A program made the translations under genes and the position numbers. A stretch of DNA of 17,497 nucleotides from Treponema sp. GTDB taxonomy: Bacteria; Spirochaetota; Spirochaetia; Treponematales; UBA12059. Numbering within the stretch: position 1 is the first letter of the stretch; each line of letters starts with the position of its first letter. Location: positions 1 through 17,497 of the forward strand of contig JAAYUR010000250.1 of NCBI GenBank assembly GCA_012517645.1, given 5' to 3'. A model generated the notes under the pieces. That model saw only the letters and a program-made list of their open reading frames with translations. It was not told the DNA's origin and did no database searches. This document shows, in pieces, positions 13,840-17,497 of the stretch.

Positions 13840-15237
13840 ATGGAGATTCCGCGGCGGCTGACTTTTTTCTCGCCCGAAGGGAACCCTCGTCTGGAGCGAG
13901 TGCTGGCAGAAACCGACTTCGAGGTGATCCGGGCCACCCGGGAGGAGGACGTCCCCCGGGGAATCGTGATCCTGGATATGTCCTCTCCGGACCTGGCCAA
14001 GCGGTTTCTACACGGCACATGGCGGTTCCCGCAGGAACTCCGGGCCCGGGGCGACGTGGTGTTGGCCGCCCTCTCCTCGGAATCCTTCGCGGACACCCGA
14101 ATAGCCGATCGGCTGGCGGATATCCATTCCTTTTTCCTGGATAGCGACCCCCCAGGCAGCGTCCGGACCACGATCCTGGCGTCCATCCGCCGCAGGGATC
14201 TGGGCGAGGAACTAAAGCAGAGCGAGGCCCGGTACCGTCTCCTGGCCGAGAATGTCGGGGACGTCATCTGGACCTGGGACCTGAAGAAAAGGGCCTACGA
14301 TTTCATAAGCCCCTCCATCGAGCGCCTTCGGGGACTCACCGTAGAGGAAGCCCTGGCTGAGGACATGCGGGATTCCATGACCCCGGATTCCTACCGAAGG
14401 GCGATGGACAAACTCCGGGCGGGGCTCGAGTCCCTGGGCCGGGGGGTGCGGCCTGGGCCGATCACGGACTACTACGACCAGCCCTGCAAGGACGGCTCGG
14501 TCAAGACCGTGGAGATCACCACATCGGTCATCTATGACGAATCGGGTGCCCCCGCCCATGTCCTGGGGGTATCCCGGGATGCCACGGAGCGGATCCGGGC
14601 CCGGGAGGCCCTGGAATCCTCCCTTCGCAAAAGCGAGCTTCTCTTCCGGGAACTTGAGCATCGGGTCAAGAACACCCTCGCCATGATCGCCAGCCTCCTT
14701 TCCCTCGCCTCCGACCATGTCCGGCATCCCGAGGACGCGGTCCTCTTCGAGGAGTCCCAGAGCCGAATCCAGGCCCTGGCCCTGGTCTACGACAAGCTCT
14801 TGAAGTCGTCGGACGTAGCCCACATCGACCTGGGGACCTACCTGGAAGACCTCTGCCGGTCCGTCGCCTCCGCCTTCGCGCGCGACGGGGGCGGCGTGGA
14901 GCTTCAGGTAAATCGCGAGGAGGTCAAGGTCAACTCGAAGAAGGCGGCCCTGATCGGCCTTGCGGTGAACGAACTGGTCACCAACGCGTTGAAGTACGCC
15001 CGCAGGCCCGGGAGCGTCCTGGCCCTGCGGCTGTCCGTACACGCTTCGGACGGAACCCTGGAGGTGAGGTTCTCCGACGACGGTCCCGGACTTCCGGAGG
15101 GCTTCCAGGTCGACCGGGCGGAAGGGCTGGGCTTCCTGTTGGTCCGCAGCCTCGTTTCCCAGCTGGAGGGATCCTTCGAGGCCGAGACGGGATCGCCCGG
15201 GGCGGCCTTCCGTATCCTCCTGCCCCGGGGAGAGTAG
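13840..15237 (+). CDS. PAS-HisKA_2 sensor histidine kinase with degenerate receiver-like N-terminus
   Basis: A 465-residue soluble sensor kinase with no membrane segment. Residues 5-115 look like a divergent receiver fold: RRLTFFSP, then GIVILDMSSPD with Asp46 at the phospho-acceptor place, but no acidic pair after strand 1 and no Lys in the strand-5 position. A coiled linker leads to a PAS domain (about 128-255, YRLLAENVGDVIWTWDL to GVSRDATERIR). The HisKA_2 dimerisation domain follows with FRELEHRVKNTLAMIASLL (phospho-His274), then an ATPase domain with NELVTNALKYA (377-387), DDGPGLP (413-419) and GLGFLLV (429-435). ATG 13840 is preferred over TTG 13822 because the latter lies within the promoter. 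No response regulator adjoins, so the partner is unknown. Confidence 0.9.
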   Translation: MEIPRRLTFFSPEGNPRLERVLAETDFEVIRATREEDVPRGIVILDMSSPDLAKRFLHGTWRFPQELRARGDVVLAALSSESFADTRIADRLADIHSFFLDSDPPGSVRTTILASIRRRDLGEELKQSEARYRLLAENVGDVIWTWDLKKRAYDFISPSIERLRGLTVEEALAEDMRDSMTPDSYRRAMDKLRAGLESLGRGVRPGPITDYYDQPCKDGSVKTVEITTSVIYDESGAPAHVLGVSRDATERIRAREALESSLRKSELLFRELEHRVKNTLAMIASLLSLASDHVRHPEDAVLFEESQSRIQALALVYDKLLKSSDVAHIDLGTYLEDLCRSVASAFARDGGGVELQVNREEVKVNSKKAALIGLAVNELVTNALKYARRPGSVLALRLSVHASDGTLEVRFSDDGPGLPEGFQVDRAEGLGFLLVRSLVSQLEGSFEAETGSPGAAFRILLPRGE

Positions 15238-15290
15238 ACTCCGCGGTAGCCTCCGGTCCGCGGGCCGTCCGGCCGCGTTCCGGGGGGACG

Positions 15291-15818
15291 CTAACCCCCG
15301 GCCCTTCTCCTCCAAACCTGGGCCGCCCATCTGCCGTCCTCCCGAACCCTCCGCAGGATGTAGGGCCCTTCACAGTCCAGGCGCTCCCACCAGGCCTGGC
15401 GCGCGAAGCGTTCCACCAGGCCGAGCCAGTCCTCGGGAGAATCCGCCGTACCCTGGAGAAACCCGTATACCCCAGGCTCTAGGCAAAGGACCCCCGGGTC
15501 GGCGTCCGCAGGGGAGTCCGCCGCTCCGTCCGCGCCGGCTCCCCGGGATCGGCCGGCTCCGGGAAGCGCCCCGGGAGCCGAAGGGTATCCGGCCGCGGAC
15601 GAGCTCCCGGCCGCCGCGGGGTCTGGAAGCGCCGGCAGAGCCCGAGGGCCGTCCAGGGGATCGAACCGGACGATCGACTCGGGATCATAGAGGGCCGCCT
15701 CCTCCGCTCCCTCGGAAACGGCATCGGTCGGAAGGAAGGGACGGCTTCCGGCCGTGGGCACGGAGGTGTAGATCAGCGGGGCGTGCAATCGAAGGATCCT
15801 CAGTTCACTATCGCGCAT
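15291..15818 (-). CDS. Hypothetical protein, 175 aa, with Ala/Gly/Pro-rich linker
   Basis: I do not recognise this protein. The N-terminal 60 residues (MRDSELRILRLHAPLIYTSV..., then PESIVRFDPLDGPRALPALP) and the C-terminal 60 residues (GVLCLEPGVYGFLQG, then EDWLGLVERFARQAWWERLDCEGPYILRRV) look like folded, conserved-type sequence with aromatic residues. A low-complexity stretch rich in Ala, Gly, Pro and Ser separates them (about 66-108). There is no signal peptide or membrane segment. ATG 15818 has an AGGA box seven bases upstream. The gene is convergent with the histidine kinase (53 bases between stops) and divergent from folP. Coding is supported by the ribosome-binding site and by protein-like ends, and no competing frame explains this stretch better. 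Confidence 0.6.
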   Translation of the reverse strand: MRDSELRILRLHAPLIYTSVPTAGSRPFLPTDAVSEGAEEAALYDPESIVRFDPLDGPRALPALPDPAAAGSSSAAGYPSAPGALPGAGRSRGAGADGAADSPADADPGVLCLEPGVYGFLQGTADSPEDWLGLVERFARQAWWERLDCEGPYILRRVREDGRWAAQVWRRRAGG

Positions 15819-15885
15819 GCCGTATCCTGCCCGTCAGGAGGGGTTTGCGCAAGATCCCCGGTGTTCCGATACTCGCGAAATTGTG

Positions 15886-15907
15886 TATACTTTGAACCAA
15901 TTTCAAA
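15886..15907 (+). promoter_or_regulatory. Candidate folP -10 box with adjacent inverted repeat
   Basis: TATACT (15886-15891) is a good -10 box; the -35 candidate TTCCGA (15864-15869, 16-base spacer) is weak. Directly downstream TTTGAA (15891-15896) and TTCAAA (15902-15907) form an inverted repeat around a 5-base spacer, placed over the expected start of transcription like an operator. The operator role is inferred. Confidence 0.35.
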
Positions 15908-15922
15908 AGTCGGTCACTTTTA

Positions 15923-15959
15923 AGGCTTTTTCGAAACTCCCTGAGTTTTGAAAAAGCCT
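15923..15959 (+). other. 17-bp hairpin in the folP leader
   Basis: AGGCTTTTTCGAAACTC (15923-15939) and GAGTTTTGAAAAAGCCT (15943-15959) pair over 17 positions with one G-U in RNA and a 3-base loop. No run of U follows on either strand, so it is not a classical terminator. It lies between the candidate promoter and the ribosome-binding site of folP. It could be a leader element or one copy of a dispersed palindromic repeat. Confidence 0.6.
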
Positions 15960-15980
15960 CCTTTGGCCGGCCGCTCGATA

Positions 15981-15987
15981 AGGAGGG
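15981..15987 (+). promoter_or_regulatory. Strong Shine-Dalgarno pointing to a CTG start for folP
   Basis: AGGAGGG at 15981-15987 is followed, after seven bases, by CTG at 15995 in the folP frame. No ATG, GTG or TTG occurs in this frame between the upstream stop (15893-15895) and TTG 16055, so this ribosome-binding site can serve folP only through CTG. Confidence 0.5.
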
Positions 15988-15994
15988 TACTACC

Positions 15995-16885
15995 CTGGCG
16001 TCCCCGTCGGATATCCCAAACTTTCTGCCCCTTCCCCGCGGGCGGTCCCTGCCCTTGGGGGGTGTCCGGCATGTGATGGGCATCCTGAACGTAACCCCGG
16101 ACTCCTTCTGGGAGGGAAGCCGGATCTCCGGCGCGGAAGCCGCGGCCCGGACGGCCCTGGCCATGCTCCGGGCGGGGGCCTCCATCCTGGATATCGGGGG
16201 GGAGTCCACCCGGCCGGGCTCCGCGTACGTGCCGGAGGAGGAGGAGATCGCCCGGGTGGAGCCCGCGATCCGGGCCGTCCGGGCCGCCGCCGCCGCGGAG
16301 GGGCTGGATCCCGTCCTGTCCGTGGATACCCGCAAGGCCGCCGTAGCCCGGGCTGCCCTGGAGGCGGGGGCCGATATGGTCAACGACGTCTCCGCCCTGG
16401 AGGACGACCCGGACCTGGCGGGGCTCTGCGCGGAGCGGGGCGCGCCGGTCATCCTTATGCACAAGAAGGGAATCCCCGCCACCATGCAGGAGGCTCCCTG
16501 GTACGAGGACTGCGCCCGGGAGGTCCGGGATTACCTAGTGTCCGCCGCGGCCCGGGCTCGGGCTGCGGGCGTTCCGGGCGACCGGATCCTTCTGGATCCC
16601 GGCATCGGATTCGGGAAGCGCCTGGAGGACAACCTCGACCTTCTGGCTCGTCTTGCGGAACTGCGCTCCTGCGGGTATCCTGTGGTGGTGGGTCTGTCCC
16701 GTAAGTCCTTCATCGGTGCCTTGACGGGCAGACCCGTGGAGGAGCGCCTTCCCGGATCGATCGCGGCGGCCTGCGCGGCCGTTCTAGGAGGGGCGGACGT
16801 GTTCCGGGTTCATGACGTCCCGGAGACCGTGGACGCCCTGGCGGTGTTCGGCGCTATCCTGGGCCGGACGGCGGAGAAAGGGTAG
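15995..16885 (+). CDS. folP: Dihydropteroate synthase
   Basis: Joins p-aminobenzoate to dihydropterin pyrophosphate in folate synthesis and is the target of sulfonamides. The motifs are complete: MGILNVTPDSF (28-38), DIGGESTRPGS (66-76), SVDTRK (109-114), VNDVSA (129-134), MHKKG (155-159), DPGIGFGK (201-208), GLSRKSF (233-239) and RVHDV (271-275), numbered from CTG 15995 (296 residues). Two starts compete. TTG 16055 leaves only seven residues before MGILN, fewer than the roughly 17 in E. coli FolP, and has a poor ribosome-binding site. CTG 15995 has AGGAGGG seven bases upstream and restores the first strand (FLPLPRGRSLPLGGVRHV). CTG is preferred but not proven. cdaA follows 11 bases after the stop, so the two are probably co-transcribed. 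Confidence 0.93.
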   Translation: MASPSDIPNFLPLPRGRSLPLGGVRHVMGILNVTPDSFWEGSRISGAEAAARTALAMLRAGASILDIGGESTRPGSAYVPEEEEIARVEPAIRAVRAAAAAEGLDPVLSVDTRKAAVARAALEAGADMVNDVSALEDDPDLAGLCAERGAPVILMHKKGIPATMQEAPWYEDCAREVRDYLVSAAARARAAGVPGDRILLDPGIGFGKRLEDNLDLLARLAELRSCGYPVVVGLSRKSFIGALTGRPVEERLPGSIAAACAAVLGGADVFRVHDVPETVDALAVFGAILGRTAEKG

Positions 16886-16896
16886 GGAACTCGCAG

Positions 16897-17497
16897 ATGG
16901 GATGGAGCGCCGTCACGGGGCTGTACGGGAATTTCCTCCGGCCCGCCCTCGACATCCTTATCCTCTCCTTCCTGGTGTACAAAACCTGGCAGATCCTAGT
17001 ACGCACCCAGGCCGTCCAGCTGGTCAAGGGCGCCGTCTTCATGGCCGTCATCTACGCGGCGTCGTTTTTCCTTCGTCTGGACACCCTGACATGGATCCTG
17101 AACATCCTGGCTCCGGGGCTTGTCATCGCCCTGGCCATCGTCTTCCAGCCCGAGCTCAGGAAGATCTTCATGCGGATCGGCCAGGGCAGCTTTTTCCGCG
17201 CCGGCCGCAAGCCCGGATCCACCCAGCTGGATTCCGTGTTGAACGCGGCGGAGGTGTTGGCCTCCCGGCGGCGGGGCGCCCTGATCGTCTTCGCCCGCAG
17301 CGTGGGGTTGAAGAACATCATCGACACCGGTACCCGGCTGGGGGCGGAGATCTCCTCCAGCTTGATCCTGACGATCTTCGGGCACGACACGCCCCTGCAC
17401 GACGGGGCCATGGTCATAGCGGAGGGCAGGATCGTGGCAGCGGGATGTTTCCTGCCCCTTTCCGAGCAGCAGGATATCCGCAAGAGCTTCGGGACCC
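16897..17497 (+). CDS. cdaA: Diadenylate cyclase CdaA, N-terminal part (3' truncated by window edge)
   Basis: Makes the second messenger c-di-AMP from two ATP. The frame runs without a stop to the window end, showing 200 residues. The N-terminus has three hydrophobic membrane segments (about 14-34, 43-60 and 66-84), as in CdaA/DacA. The DAC (DisA_N) domain follows: LDSVLNAAEVLASRRRGALIVFAR (111-134), GAEISSSLIL, and the catalytic LHDGAMVI with DGA at 169-171. The window stops at RKSFGT, immediately before the expected RHR motif, so catalytic completeness cannot be fully judged. ATG 16897 has an AGGGA box at 16884-16888. In many bacteria cdaA is followed by a ybbR-like regulator gene (cdaR); the next gene here is outside the window. 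Confidence 0.94.
   Translation, partial: MGWSAVTGLYGNFLRPALDILILSFLVYKTWQILVRTQAVQLVKGAVFMAVIYAASFFLRLDTLTWILNILAPGLVIALAIVFQPELRKIFMRIGQGSFFRAGRKPGSTQLDSVLNAAEVLASRRRGALIVFARSVGLKNIIDTGTRLGAEISSSLILTIFGHDTPLHDGAMVIAEGRIVAAGCFLPLSEQQDIRKSFGT

Noticed and set aside
15241..15263. CCGCGG repeat between the histidine kinase and the 175-aa gene as a terminator
   Set aside because: The stem is only 6 bp with an 11-base loop and has no U-tract; GC-rich palindromes of this size are frequent in this sequence.

Overview
The window is about 17.5 kb of GC-rich bacterial chromosome, densely coded on both strands, with no mobile elements, CRISPR arrays, tRNAs or rRNAs seen. The gene set suggests a high-GC spirochaete of the Spirochaetales/Treponema side (inference, moderate confidence). 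The clues are a short alanyl-tRNA synthetase that ends after its editing domain, a DUF115 motility-associated glycosyltransferase-like protein, a folP-cdaA pair, an orphan PAS/HisKA_2 kinase, and a sigma-70-family gene behind a -24/-12 promoter, which recalls the RpoN-RpoS cascade of Borrelia.

Layout. Positions 1-3830 (+ strand) hold a tightly coupled operon: alr (cut at its 5' end), an M55 D-aminopeptidase, lysA and an M19 dipeptidase. Two of its junctions are 4-base GTGA overlaps. Together these enzymes could take apart peptidoglycan stem peptides and recover L-Ala, D-Glu and Lys. Positions 3822-8059 (- strand) hold lepB, a class B PBP with a C-terminal PASTA domain, and the DUF115 protein; the last two overlap by 4 bases (ATGA). 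lepB is divergent from a LysM-LysM-M23 endopeptidase (8112-9275), and the -10 boxes of the two promoters overlap. A 42-residue membrane microprotein with its own promoter follows.

Positions 9470-9659 are an AT-rich intergenic region with a near-consensus sigma-54 promoter and an upstream direct repeat. It drives a group-2 sigma-70 factor (9660-10508). Then come a GAF/HD-GYP c-di-GMP phosphodiesterase, alaS, a PAS/HisKA_2 histidine kinase and, on the - strand, a 175-aa protein of unknown function. The window ends with folP and cdaA, the latter cut at its 3' end just before its RHR motif.

Themes. Most genes concern the cell envelope (precursor recycling, cross-linking, hydrolysis, signal peptidase) and signalling (sigma cascade, c-di-GMP, c-di-AMP, histidine kinase). 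The main regulatory observations are the sigma-54 promoter in front of a sigma-70 gene, a set of promoters placed so close to start codons that the mRNAs would be leaderless, and a structured folP leader ending in a strong Shine-Dalgarno in front of a CTG codon.
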